The translations under genes were made by a program, and so were the position numbers. Of a stretch of 32,345 bases of DNA, positions 15,188 through 21,651 are shown one piece after another. The notes under the pieces were generated by a model that did no database searches, had not been told where the DNA came from, and saw only the letters and a list, made by a program, of their open reading frames with translations. The stretch covers positions 1 through 32,345 of the forward strand of contig JANWXL010000574.1 in the NCBI GenBank assembly GCA_025055265.1, written 5' to 3'. The stretch is from Roseiflexus sp. Lineage in GTDB: Bacteria; Chloroflexota; Chloroflexia; Chloroflexales; Roseiflexaceae. The number at the start of each line of letters is the position of its first letter. Within the stretch, counting starts at the first letter, position 1.

Positions 15188-17989
15188 ATGGGCATTTCGT
15201 TCGTCTATCCCGAAGCCCTCTGGCTGGTTTGCATTCTGCCGATCTTCTGGTTTCTCGCACTGTTCTCTCCAGCGCGTCATGGCGCATGGCGACGATGGCT
15301 CAGCCTCGTTCTCCGCACGCTCGTTGTGCTGGCGCTGATCGGCGCGCTCACGGGCGCACAATTGGTTCAGCCGCCTGACACAACCACGACGATTTTCCTC
15401 CTTGATGGTTCTGACTCGGTCGCTGCATCGCAACGCGCCCGCGCCGAGGCGTTCATTGCCCAGGCGCTGGCGACAATGCCGCCGGACGATCAGGCGGGCA
15501 TCATTGTATTTGGACGCGAGGCGCTCGTCGAGCGGCTTCCCTCGCCAGAACGCACCTTTGGCGCGCCTGCGGCGCGACCCTTCGGCGGCGCAACCAACAT
15601 TGCCGAAGCGCTGCAACTTGGGCTGGCGATGCTCCCCGCAGAGGGGCATCGACGACTGGTGCTTCTCTCCGACGGTGGTGAAAATCGGGGGAGTGCGCGT
15701 GAGATTGCGCAGCACATCGCTGTACAGGGCGTTCCTGTTGATGTTGTGCCGCTCAGCGGCAGCGCCGATGGGTTGGACGCGCAGGTCGTCGGTGTGTCTC
15801 TGCCAGCGGCGGCGCGCGAGGGACAGCGCCTGCCGCTGCGCGTCGATCTGGAAAGCACTACGCCTGTAGCAGGGCGATTGACGGTGACTGGACCTGATGG
15901 GCGCGTCGTTGCCACGCTTCCGGTCGAAATTGGCGCTGATCGGCAAACAATTTCGATTCTGCTCCCCGAAGCGCCGGTCGGTTTCAATCGCTACACAGTG
16001 CGTCTTGAGGTTCCAGATGATGCGCGCACCCAGAACAACGCCATCGAAACCTTCAGTTTCGTCAGGGGCAAACCGCAGGTGCTGCTGGTTGCACAGTCGA
16101 TCGACGATGTTGCCAGCCTGGAACGCGCGCTGCGCACCGCTCAGATCGATGTCACAGTCGCAGATCCGGCGTCTATGCCCGACACGTTCGGCGAGTTGAG
16201 CCTGTACGACGCAGTCGCGCTGGTGAATGTCCCCCGCGCCCTGTTTTCCGACCAGGCAACGCAACAGATTGCGGCGTATGTCCGCGACTTTGGCGGCGGT
16301 CTGCTCATGGTCGGCGGTCCGCAGTCGTTCGGTCCAGGAGGGTGGCGCGGCACGCCGGTCGAGGCGGCGTTGCCGGTGACGATGGATATTCCTGAGCGTC
16401 AGCGTCAGCCGCCGGTCAGCGTCGTAGTAGTCATCGATATTTCGGGGAGCATGTCCTCCATTGAGGATGGCGTGCCCAAACTCTCGCTGGCGCTCGAAGG
16501 CGCGCGCCGGATTGCAACGTTGCTGCGCGACGAAGACGAACTGACCGTGATCCCCTTCGACGATCGTCCTGGCGTGATAGTTGGTCCGCTGCCGGGATGG
16601 CAGCGCGACGCCGCGATCGAACAGTTGAACCAGGTGCGTCTTGGCGGCAGCGGCATCAATATTCACGATGCGCTTCAGGTAGCGGCGCGCTATGCCCGCG
16701 CCAGCAAGCACCCCGTGCGTCACATCATCACCATTACCGACGGCAACGATACAACTCAGCAGGAAGGCGCACTTGAGATTGTGCGCGATCTCCACGATGA
16801 AGGCGTGACCCTGACCTCAATCGCCATCGGGCAGGGTGAGCACGTGCCGTTCATCCGTGATATGGCCGCTGTTGGCGGCGGGCGCACCTTCCTGACAGAG
16901 CGCGCCGCTGATGTCCCCGATCTGTTGACTGGCGAGGCGCAGATGATCATTGCGCCATACATCGTCGAAGGCGCATTGACGCCACAGCGAGGAATGCCGC
17001 ATCCCATCCTCCGTGGAATTGACATTGCGCCCGACCTCCATGGCTATGTTCTGACCACGCCCCGCGCAACGGCGCAGGTGGCGCTTCTCGCTCCCAGTGG
17101 TGATACGCTGCTGGCAGCATGGCAGTACGGTCTGGGGCGTTCACTTGCCTGGACAAGCGATTTCAGCGGACGGTGGGCGAAAGAGTGGGTCGCGTGGGAC
17201 ACTTTTCCGCAGTTCAGCGCACAACTCCTCACCTGGCTTCTGCCGCAGCAAACCGGTGATACCCTGACTATTGCGACGCGCCCTGTCGGGGATGCTCTGG
17301 TCATTGAGGCCATCGCACGCTCACTCGATGGTGAACCACAGACCGGCTTGCGCGTGTCCTCCCGGCTAATTGCCGTTGACGGCGCCATTGTCGAAGCCGC
17401 GCTTCGAGAGGTCAGTCCGGGTCAGTATCGCACATCGCTCGACAGTTTACCGGCTGGCGCCTACCTGGTGCAGATCATCGCGCGAGACGGGCAGGGAACG
17501 CCGGTCGCGCTGGCGACTGGCGGCGCCGCAATGCCGTTTAGCGCCGAATATCGCAGCCAGGCAGGGGATCGCCGCGTACTTGAGGAGATAGCGCATATCA
17601 CCGGTGGACGGATCGATCCGCAGCCTCAGCAGGTCTTTGAGCGAGGACACACCGCGCGCGGCGTTGTGCGCGATGTCGGGTTATCGTTACTCTGGGTGGC
17701 GCTTGTGCTGTGGCCAATGGACATTGCGCTCAGGCGCATCTTTATTCCACATAGCCTGGTTGCCGCTACGCTGCAGCGCATTGGTCTGCGCACATCAACC
17801 GTGCGTCACGCGCCGCAAGAAACATCCGAAACAGCAGTTGCCTCCTCTCAGCCATCGTTCCCTGCCGCTGCGCCCCGCCAGCCGTCTGCTGTCCGCCCAC
17901 GCGCCACACGAGCCGCCGATGAACTGGAACGCCTTCGCGCTGCACAGGAAGCGGCGCGGCGACGCCTGCGCGGTGAGGGTGAGGGTTAG
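15188..17989 (+). CDS. Large membrane protein with two VWA modules and GATase-like domain
   Basis: A 933-residue protein. Two N-terminal helices (about 9-27 and 38-58) precede a first VWA with D-G-S-D-S (73-77) and L-L-S-D-G-G-E-N (159-166). A beta-domain (200-290) leads into a class I glutamine-amidotransferase-like fold (295-400, with F-G-G-G-L-L-M-V-G-G-P-Q-S-F-G-P-G-G-W), which seems non-catalytic. A second VWA has D-I-S-G-S-M (417-422) and T-I-T-D-G-N-D (about 517-523). After a further domain there is a helix near 826-845. The C-terminal tail is Ala/Pro/Arg-rich with a short coiled coil. It ends in G-E-G-E-G, read from GAGGGT units at the edge of a TTAGGGG array that also gives the stop codon. 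Start is 1 bp after the previous stop. Confidence 0.9.
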   Translation: MGISFVYPEALWLVCILPIFWFLALFSPARHGAWRRWLSLVLRTLVVLALIGALTGAQLVQPPDTTTTIFLLDGSDSVAASQRARAEAFIAQALATMPPDDQAGIIVFGREALVERLPSPERTFGAPAARPFGGATNIAEALQLGLAMLPAEGHRRLVLLSDGGENRGSAREIAQHIAVQGVPVDVVPLSGSADGLDAQVVGVSLPAAAREGQRLPLRVDLESTTPVAGRLTVTGPDGRVVATLPVEIGADRQTISILLPEAPVGFNRYTVRLEVPDDARTQNNAIETFSFVRGKPQVLLVAQSIDDVASLERALRTAQIDVTVADPASMPDTFGELSLYDAVALVNVPRALFSDQATQQIAAYVRDFGGGLLMVGGPQSFGPGGWRGTPVEAALPVTMDIPERQRQPPVSVVVVIDISGSMSSIEDGVPKLSLALEGARRIATLLRDEDELTVIPFDDRPGVIVGPLPGWQRDAAIEQLNQVRLGGSGINIHDALQVAARYARASKHPVRHIITITDGNDTTQQEGALEIVRDLHDEGVTLTSIAIGQGEHVPFIRDMAAVGGGRTFLTERAADVPDLLTGEAQMIIAPYIVEGALTPQRGMPHPILRGIDIAPDLHGYVLTTPRATAQVALLAPSGDTLLAAWQYGLGRSLAWTSDFSGRWAKEWVAWDTFPQFSAQLLTWLLPQQTGDTLTIATRPVGDALVIEAIARSLDGEPQTGLRVSSRLIAVDGAIVEAALREVSPGQYRTSLDSLPAGAYLVQIIARDGQGTPVALATGGAAMPFSAEYRSQAGDRRVLEEIAHITGGRIDPQPQQVFERGHTARGVVRDVGLSLLWVALVLWPMDIALRRIFIPHSLVAATLQRIGLRTSTVRHAPQETSETAVASSQPSFPAAAPRQPSAVRPRATRAADELERLRAAQEAARRRLRGEGEG

Positions 17990-18033
17990 GTGTTAGGGGT
18001 TAGGGGTTAGGGGTTAGAGGTTAGGGGTTAGAG
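17973..18033. repeat. Telomere-like GGTTAGGG heptamer array
   Basis: GAGGGTGAGGGTTAGGTG followed by five or six TTAGGGG/TTAGAGG units. The left end encodes the C-terminus and TAG stop of the two-VWA protein gene, in the same GGT-TAG frame used at 1494 and 20687. Confidence 0.9.
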
Positions 18034-18260
18034 AGCCTTGCGCCGTCACACTTCCCGCTTGCGCGCCTTCGCGCCTGCAACCTTCCGCTGTTACACTTCC
18101 ACTTTCGCGCCTTCGCACGTGCGACCTTCCCCTGGTGCGCCTGCCGCTTTCACACCTTTGCACCTGCAACCTTCCGCTGTTACACTTTCACTTTCGCGCC
18201 TTCGCACGTGCGACCTTCCCCTGGTGTGCCTGCCGCTTACGCGCCTTCGATGGTCTTTGA
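18034..18260. repeat. Pyrimidine-rich word repeat with an 89-bp tandem duplication
   Basis: A unit beginning GCAACCTTCCGCTGTTACAC occurs at 18077 and again at 18166, with few differences over about 75 bp. It is itself made of 7-8 bp words such as ACCTTCC, CACTTTC, CGCCTTCG and ACGTGCG. A related tract occurs at 23342-23380. Nothing here looks coding. Confidence 0.8.
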
Positions 18261-18269
18261 GAAATTAAT

Positions 18270-18355
18270 CCGCTATAGCCCCGTCCAGCCCGCGAAGGCG
18301 GGCTTCGCAACCGTAGCCCGCGACTTCAGGCGCCGGGCGGATAGGCGGATAGCGG
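18270..18355. repeat. MITE/REP-like element, copy A
   Basis: Bounded by inverted CCGCTAT (18270-18276) and ATAGCGG (18349-18355). Inside are a hairpin AGCCCGC-GAAG-GCGGGCT (18287-18304) and CCGTAGCCCGCGACTT. An inverted second copy lies at 23169-23241. No coding capacity. Confidence 0.75.
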
Positions 18356-18414
18356 AATATATATTCAAAGTCCATTGCACCTTCAGCCTCTTGCCATGCG
18401 CCTCTTACCTGGTT

Positions 18415-18450
18415 AAAAGCGACTGGCGCCGGCGGGGGTGCCGACGCCAG
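18415..18450 (-). terminator. Intrinsic terminator of the candidate small RNA
   Basis: An 11-bp stem with one mismatch, CTGGCGTCGGC and GCCGGCGCCAG, with a six-base loop ACCCCC, followed on the minus strand by TCGCTTTT. The T-run begins four bases after the stem, so efficiency is uncertain. Confidence 0.55.
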
Positions 18451-18569
18451 CATCACGTGGCTTGGGGGGCGGCCACCGTGGGTCTGGGCTCAGTCGGGCG
18501 GCGTCTGTACGCTACGGCAAACGCGGCTCTCCGCCAACCGCCTTTGCCCAACCCGACAGTCCGTCGACC
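18415..18569 (-). ncRNA. Candidate structured small RNA, about 155 nt
   Basis: The minus strand has an extended -10 promoter (TGGTATACT), then about 120 nt of strongly self-complementary sequence, then an intrinsic terminator. The predicted fold has an outer stem GTCGGG/CCCGAC. It encloses a long hairpin, GGCAAA-g-GCGG with CCGC-g-TTTGCC, and a small hairpin GCGT-ACAG-ACGC. A further stem GTGGC/GCCAC lies before the terminator. No reading frame of note and no downstream gene in that direction, so a cis riboswitch is unlikely. I do not recognise the family; 6S-type RNA or a lineage-specific Chloroflexota RNA are possibilities. The alternative is another intergenic repeat element with chance promoter and terminator. 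Confidence 0.42.
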
Positions 18570-18575
18570 GCTATA

Positions 18576-18606
18576 AGTATACCACCGTCATGCCGCAGTG
18601 CGGCAT
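18576..18606 (-). promoter_or_regulatory. Extended -10 promoter with palindrome over the -35 region
   Basis: Minus-strand TGGTATACT (TATACT at 18576-18581), identical to the prs -10. A 17-bp palindrome, ATGCCGC-AGT-GCGGCAT (18590-18606 on the plus strand), covers positions about -21 to -37 and could be an operator. Confidence 0.45.
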
Positions 18607-18645
18607 TGCGAAATCACAACTCTAGGTTAAGTATTATGACGCGCC

Positions 18646-18717
18646 GCGTAACGGAACGTTCACAGTATGCCAGCGCTGCGCGCAGCCGCATAACGCACTG
18701 CGTAACGGAACGTTCAC
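18646..18717 (+). promoter_or_regulatory. Two 18-bp direct repeats upstream of the flavodoxin-like gene
   Basis: GCGTAACGGAACGTTCAC occurs exactly at 18646-18663 and 18700-18717, 54 bp apart, about five helical turns. Each contains the 8-bp palindrome GAACGTTC. The nearer copy ends about 55 bases before the predicted start of transcription, a place typical of activator sites. Confidence 0.5.
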
Positions 18718-18756
18718 TGCTGGTTGCCAGACTGCGCCAACACGGTAACAGGGCTG

Positions 18757-18765
18757 TGGTATGCT
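18757..18765 (+). promoter_or_regulatory. Extended -10 promoter of the flavodoxin-like gene
   Basis: TGGTATGCT, extended -10 with TATGCT at 18760-18765 and no good -35. Predicted start near 18772, giving a 37-nt leader with GAGGTG before the ATG at 18809. Confidence 0.45.
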
Positions 18766-18808
18766 CAAGGCGAGCACAACGACGTGCGAATACAACGAGG
18801 TGCGAGCC

Positions 18809-19285
18809 ATGAGAGTTTTGATTGTCTATGCATCCTGGTTTGGACACAATCGCGAAGTCGCCAGAATGATCGCTGAGCGCCTGTCACCGTATGCTTCGCA
18901 CGTTATCTGCGCGCCGGTAACCTCTGTAACTGCCAGCGATACCATAGGGTGTGACCTGCTGGTGCTGGGAAGCTTCACCCATGCCCACCACGCCAGCTGG
19001 CGCCTGCGGCATCTGGTCGAAACCATTCCAGAGCGCCGCCTCAAGCGGATGGCAATTGCAGTCTTCGGCACCCAAACCGTCGACGAACGACCGAGCAGCA
19101 TCGATGATCTGGTGAGCACACTGGCTGAACGAGGCGCGCGGTTGGCTGTCCCCCCGCTCAGGGTCATCCTTCCGGCGCCGGATTTCGTACCATGGTCAAG
19201 GATCACGCCTGAAGAACGCGCCAAGATCGACGCATTCGCACAGGCGCTGGCGCATCAACTGGAACCTGAAACAATGAGTCGATAA
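18809..19285 (+). CDS. Flavodoxin-like protein
   Basis: A 158-residue single-domain protein of the flavodoxin/protoporphyrinogen-oxidase-HemG-like fold. It begins M-R-V-L-I-V-Y-A-S-W-F-G-H-N-R-E-V-A, where the usual phosphate loop T/S-x-T/S-G-N-T is changed to S-W-F-G-H-N. L-L-V-L-G-S-F-T-H-A-H-H (about 50-61) matches the flavin-ring loop of the family, and M-A-I-A-V-F-G-T the next strand. The changed loop could mean weak or no FMN binding. ATG 18809 is chosen for its GAGGTG and because the fold starts right there; the longer frame to 18761 adds residues from promoter DNA. Two direct repeats upstream suggest regulation. Likely an electron carrier, which is inference. Confidence 0.72.
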   Translation: MRVLIVYASWFGHNREVARMIAERLSPYASHVICAPVTSVTASDTIGCDLLVLGSFTHAHHASWRLRHLVETIPERRLKRMAIAVFGTQTVDERPSSIDDLVSTLAERGARLAVPPLRVILPAPDFVPWSRITPEERAKIDAFAQALAHQLEPETMSR

Positions 19286-19474
19286 GGAACATTTGCTGGG
19301 TCAACACGGTAGAGGCAGCGCGGGCTCTGCCGTTCGCTCATACGAGCAATGGGCGCCAGGTAAGCGCTAATCGCGGATACCTGCACGATGCCCCCCAGCG
19401 CGCGCCAGTCGTTCTCTTACATCTTCACGGCGCGCCAGAGCGCAACGATGCGCTTCCCGGCACAAGATACAACA

Positions 19475-20509
19475 ATGCTGAGATCAACTGACATTACACG
19501 TGTGTTGTCCCATTACGATCTGGGACCGATCGAAGGGATCACTGCCACAGGTCATGGGTTTGTCAATGAAACGGCCGTTGTCGTGACGCGATGCGGACGG
19601 TTCGTGGTACGGCGTAACCACTATCGCTTCTCGCTTGCGTCGGTACGTTACCGTCATCACCTGATCGAACACCTTTGCCAGCGATCGTTTCCCACGGCTC
19701 GTCTCATTCCGAACAAAACCGGTTCAACGATGACCATCATCGATGGACGGATCTACGAAGTGCAGGAGTATGTGCACGGAACCGACTTCGATCCGGGTCG
19801 TCCAGGCCAGATCGTGGACGTGGGCGCGACACTCGCCTGGTACCATCAGGCAGTCGTGGATCTCCCGCCGCCGGGCGACGCGACAGTGCCCCGGTATGCG
19901 CCAGCACGCATCACCTCTCTGACCGAGACATTGTACGAACGCGACGTCATGGGGGAACTGCACGCCGACCTCGCCTGGTACGACGGGCGGGCGTCGGCGT
20001 TGCGCGCCGCTCTGCCGGATCAGGCCTATGAAGCGCTGCCACGGGTGCTGATCCACGGCGATATGCATCCGGATAATGTGCGATTCGTCGGTGACCGGGT
20101 TGTGGCATTGCTCGACTTCGATCAGGTTGAGCGAGATGCGCGCATTGTCGATCTGGCGGATGCGCTCGTCGGGTTTGCAACCCGGGTCATGCCGTCGGAA
20201 ACGACCTCGTGGGGCGTTTTTCAGGGTCCGCTGGACATTCCGCAGGCAGTCAACCTGGTGTGCAGTTATGGGCGCATCGCGCCGCTGCTGCCAGGTGAAG
20301 TCGCTGCGCTGCCTGTGCTGATTGAAGTGCTCTGGCTGCGCGGTGAACTCGGGCGGGTCATTTCAACGCCTGAGGGAGCGCCCGATTACCACGCAGCCGT
20401 GCTGGCGCAGGGCAGGCGCCTCTCGGAGTGGATGCAGCAGCACGCACGGATGCTTATCGATCACTGGAACGAAGCGACGATTGGCCGCGTAGGCGCGCTC
20501 GCGGCGTAA
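19475..20509 (+). CDS. APH-fold small-molecule kinase
   Basis: A 344-residue protein of the aminoglycoside phosphotransferase/choline kinase/homoserine kinase II fold. Catalytic loop H-G-D-M-H-P-D-N (194-201) and metal-binding D-F-D (214-216, in A-L-L-D-F-D-Q-V-E-R) are intact. G-H-G-F-V-N-E-T (26-33) is the nucleotide loop and the R-R-N-H-Y segment near 46-50 stands at the position of the ATP lysine. E-V-Q-E-Y-V-H-G is the hinge. It looks like a metabolic kinase for an amino alcohol or amino acid, such as homoserine or a hydroxylysine-type substrate, more than a resistance enzyme. The start is uncertain: ATG 19475, 19448 and 19388 are in frame and none has a good Shine-Dalgarno. The 19286-19474 gap shows no clear promoter. 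Confidence 0.78.
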   Translation: MLRSTDITRVLSHYDLGPIEGITATGHGFVNETAVVVTRCGRFVVRRNHYRFSLASVRYRHHLIEHLCQRSFPTARLIPNKTGSTMTIIDGRIYEVQEYVHGTDFDPGRPGQIVDVGATLAWYHQAVVDLPPPGDATVPRYAPARITSLTETLYERDVMGELHADLAWYDGRASALRAALPDQAYEALPRVLIHGDMHPDNVRFVGDRVVALLDFDQVERDARIVDLADALVGFATRVMPSETTSWGVFQGPLDIPQAVNLVCSYGRIAPLLPGEVAALPVLIEVLWLRGELGRVISTPEGAPDYHAAVLAQGRRLSEWMQQHARMLIDHWNEATIGRVGALAA

Positions 20510-20696
20510 GGACGAGAGGCGAGAGGCAAGAGGGCTGAAGGTTGAAGGTGGGAAGGTTGCAGGTGGTCGCTGAACGTTGAATGTTGCACGTTGAACGTGG
20601 GAAGATTTCCTAACCCTTAACCCCTAACCCTTGAACCGGTTCTCGGTTCTCGTAACCCCTGCTCTCCACTCCCCACTCCCTACTCCCTAACCCTTC
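20510..20696. repeat. Composite of four heptamer word families
   Basis: In order: GAGGCGA/GAGGCAA words (20514-20531), GAAGGTT/GAAGGTG/GCAGGTG words (20538-20560), GAACGTT-GAATGTT-GCACGTT-GAACGTG (20572-20599), a CCTAACC array (20609-20632), GGTTCTC-GGTTCTC (20637-20651) and CCACTCC-CCACTCC-CTACTCC-CTAACCC (20665-20693). All have a 7-bp period. The right end supplies the stop codon of the CBS gene. Confidence 0.9.
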
Positions 20697-21106
20697 GCTT
20701 CCAACTCCACCATCCGCCGAAACAGATCACTTTCGGTAATGACCCCGATCACGCGCCCCTCTTCGACGACCGGAACGCCGCCGATGCGATGGCGCAGCAA
20801 TAGCTGGGCGACGGCGATCACAGGATCATCGGGACCCACAGTGATGACATTGCGAGTCATAAAATCGCGTAACGGGAGATCGGCGACGCGATGGTAGAGG
20901 TTGTACTGCCGCATATCGTGAACGTGCGAGTCGGAGATCCGGTTGATGTCGCCTTCGGTGACGATCCCCACCAGGCGACCGTCGCTATCAATAACAGGAA
21001 GGCGACGCACGCGATGTCTGTGCATCAACCGTCGCGCTTCGGGGAGCGTTGTTGAGTCAGAAACGCAGATTGGCGGCTGGCTCATCCAGTCACGTACTGT
21101 ATCCAT
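20687..21106 (-). CDS. Tandem CBS-domain protein
   Basis: A 139-residue protein consisting of two CBS domains (about 8-65 and 75-132), a Bateman module that binds adenine nucleotides or S-adenosylmethionine as an energy or ligand sensor. Each half shows the CBS pattern: L-P-V-I-D-S-D-G-R-L-V-G-I-V-T-E-G-D and V-P-V-V-E-E-G-R-V-I-G-V-I-T-E-S-D. There is no effector domain, so it acts by binding a partner. ATG 21106 is taken; a TTG at 21151 would add fifteen residues that do not look conserved. It follows the four-cysteine gene by 54 bp. The final K-G and the TAG stop come from a CCCTAAC repeat, and the last coding part is otherwise normal. Confidence 0.88.
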   Translation of the reverse strand: MDTVRDWMSQPPICVSDSTTLPEARRLMHRHRVRRLPVIDSDGRLVGIVTEGDINRISDSHVHDMRQYNLYHRVADLPLRDFMTRNVITVGPDDPVIAVAQLLLRHRIGGVPVVEEGRVIGVITESDLFRRMVELEAKG

Positions 21107-21160
21107 AGACTCAGCGTTTCCGCCCTGGTTTGCAGTTTGTTCTACCCACAAACCAGCGTA

Positions 21161-21469
21161 CTAACCCCAATGGATGCCGCTCTCGGAAGCATTGACCAGT
21201 TTGCCGTTGCGGTCGAAGAGCAACCGTACCGAATGCCGCACCGGACAGTCGATGATCGGGCAACGACCCGCAGCAGCATCCTCAGGAGGCACGTCGTATG
21301 GGCATCCATTTGCGCGGCACTGCTCAATTGAAACGGCGTATCTCGGTGATCCGGGTGGGCCGTCGAGCGTGTGGATGCGCAGCGGCGCATCTTTCAACAC
21401 CGGTTGATGCTCGCTCAGATATGCGCGCGCGACTTTGATGAGCGGATGCTGACGTTTTCTGCGTGGCAT
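21161..21469 (-). CDS. Conserved-looking four-cysteine protein, unknown function
   Basis: A 102-residue basic protein with no transmembrane segment. Four cysteines are symmetrically placed (C51, C56, C70, C75: C-x4-C-x13-C-x4-C), a likely metal or Fe-S site. The N-terminus M-P-R-R-K-R-Q is very basic. The C-terminus S-V-R-L-L-F-D-R-N-G-K-L looks like a beta hairpin. The ATG at 21469 has GAGGGCGAG upstream. It lies on the same strand as the CBS gene, 54 bp before it, and both start codons are preceded by GAGTCT, so a shared transcript is likely. I do not recognise the family. It is divergent from the histidine-kinase gene across a region with nested inverted repeats. Confidence 0.65.
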   Translation of the reverse strand: MPRRKRQHPLIKVARAYLSEHQPVLKDAPLRIHTLDGPPGSPRYAVSIEQCRANGCPYDVPPEDAAAGRCPIIDCPVRHSVRLLFDRNGKLVNASESGIHWG

Positions 21470-21547
21470 AGACTCGCCCTCACAGATACAAAAACCATTA
21501 CAGGATGGCGATAGTGTACTTTCTTTGTGGCGATCTCCACGAGAAAT

Positions 21548-21608
21548 CTTCTCGACTAACCGTTATTGTCTCGCAACATTCGATTTGCGAGAGACGAGAA
21601 GGTATGAT
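21548..21608 (+). promoter_or_regulatory. Nested inverted repeats next to the histidine-kinase -10
   Basis: Outer arms CTTCTCG (21548-21554) and CGAGAAG (21595-21601); inner arms TCTCGCAA (21569-21576) and TTGCGAGA (21585-21592), all perfect. A -10-like TATGAT follows at 21603-21608, so the inner palindrome covers the -35 zone. It is placed between divergent genes and could be an operator for one or both, or a stem-loop. Confidence 0.5.
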
Positions 21609-21651
21609 ACGATTGTTCATGGTACTGTAGTAGTGTGCGCAAATCAGGTCA

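Noticed and set aside
15092-16795. 567-codon open frame on the minus strand
   Set aside because: Antisense to the two large VWA genes, which have clear domains; a product of high-GC codon bias.
17973-18033. True telomere or eukaryotic sequence
   Set aside because: The TTAGGG-like units are heptamers (TTAGGGG) inside bacterial operons at several internal sites and do not mark an end.
18423-18565. Cobalamin or TPP riboswitch
   Set aside because: GCCACGTG and CTGAG fragments recall parts of these switches, but the B12 box and the full TPP core are absent and no gene follows in the right orientation.
19475-20509. Aminoglycoside-resistance gene
   Set aside because: It has the APH fold motifs, but the sequence and context fit a chromosomal metabolic kinase; no mobile-element signs.
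21137-21331. 64-codon plus-strand frame between the CBS and four-cysteine genes
   Set aside because: It is antisense to the four-cysteine gene and lacks a ribosome site.
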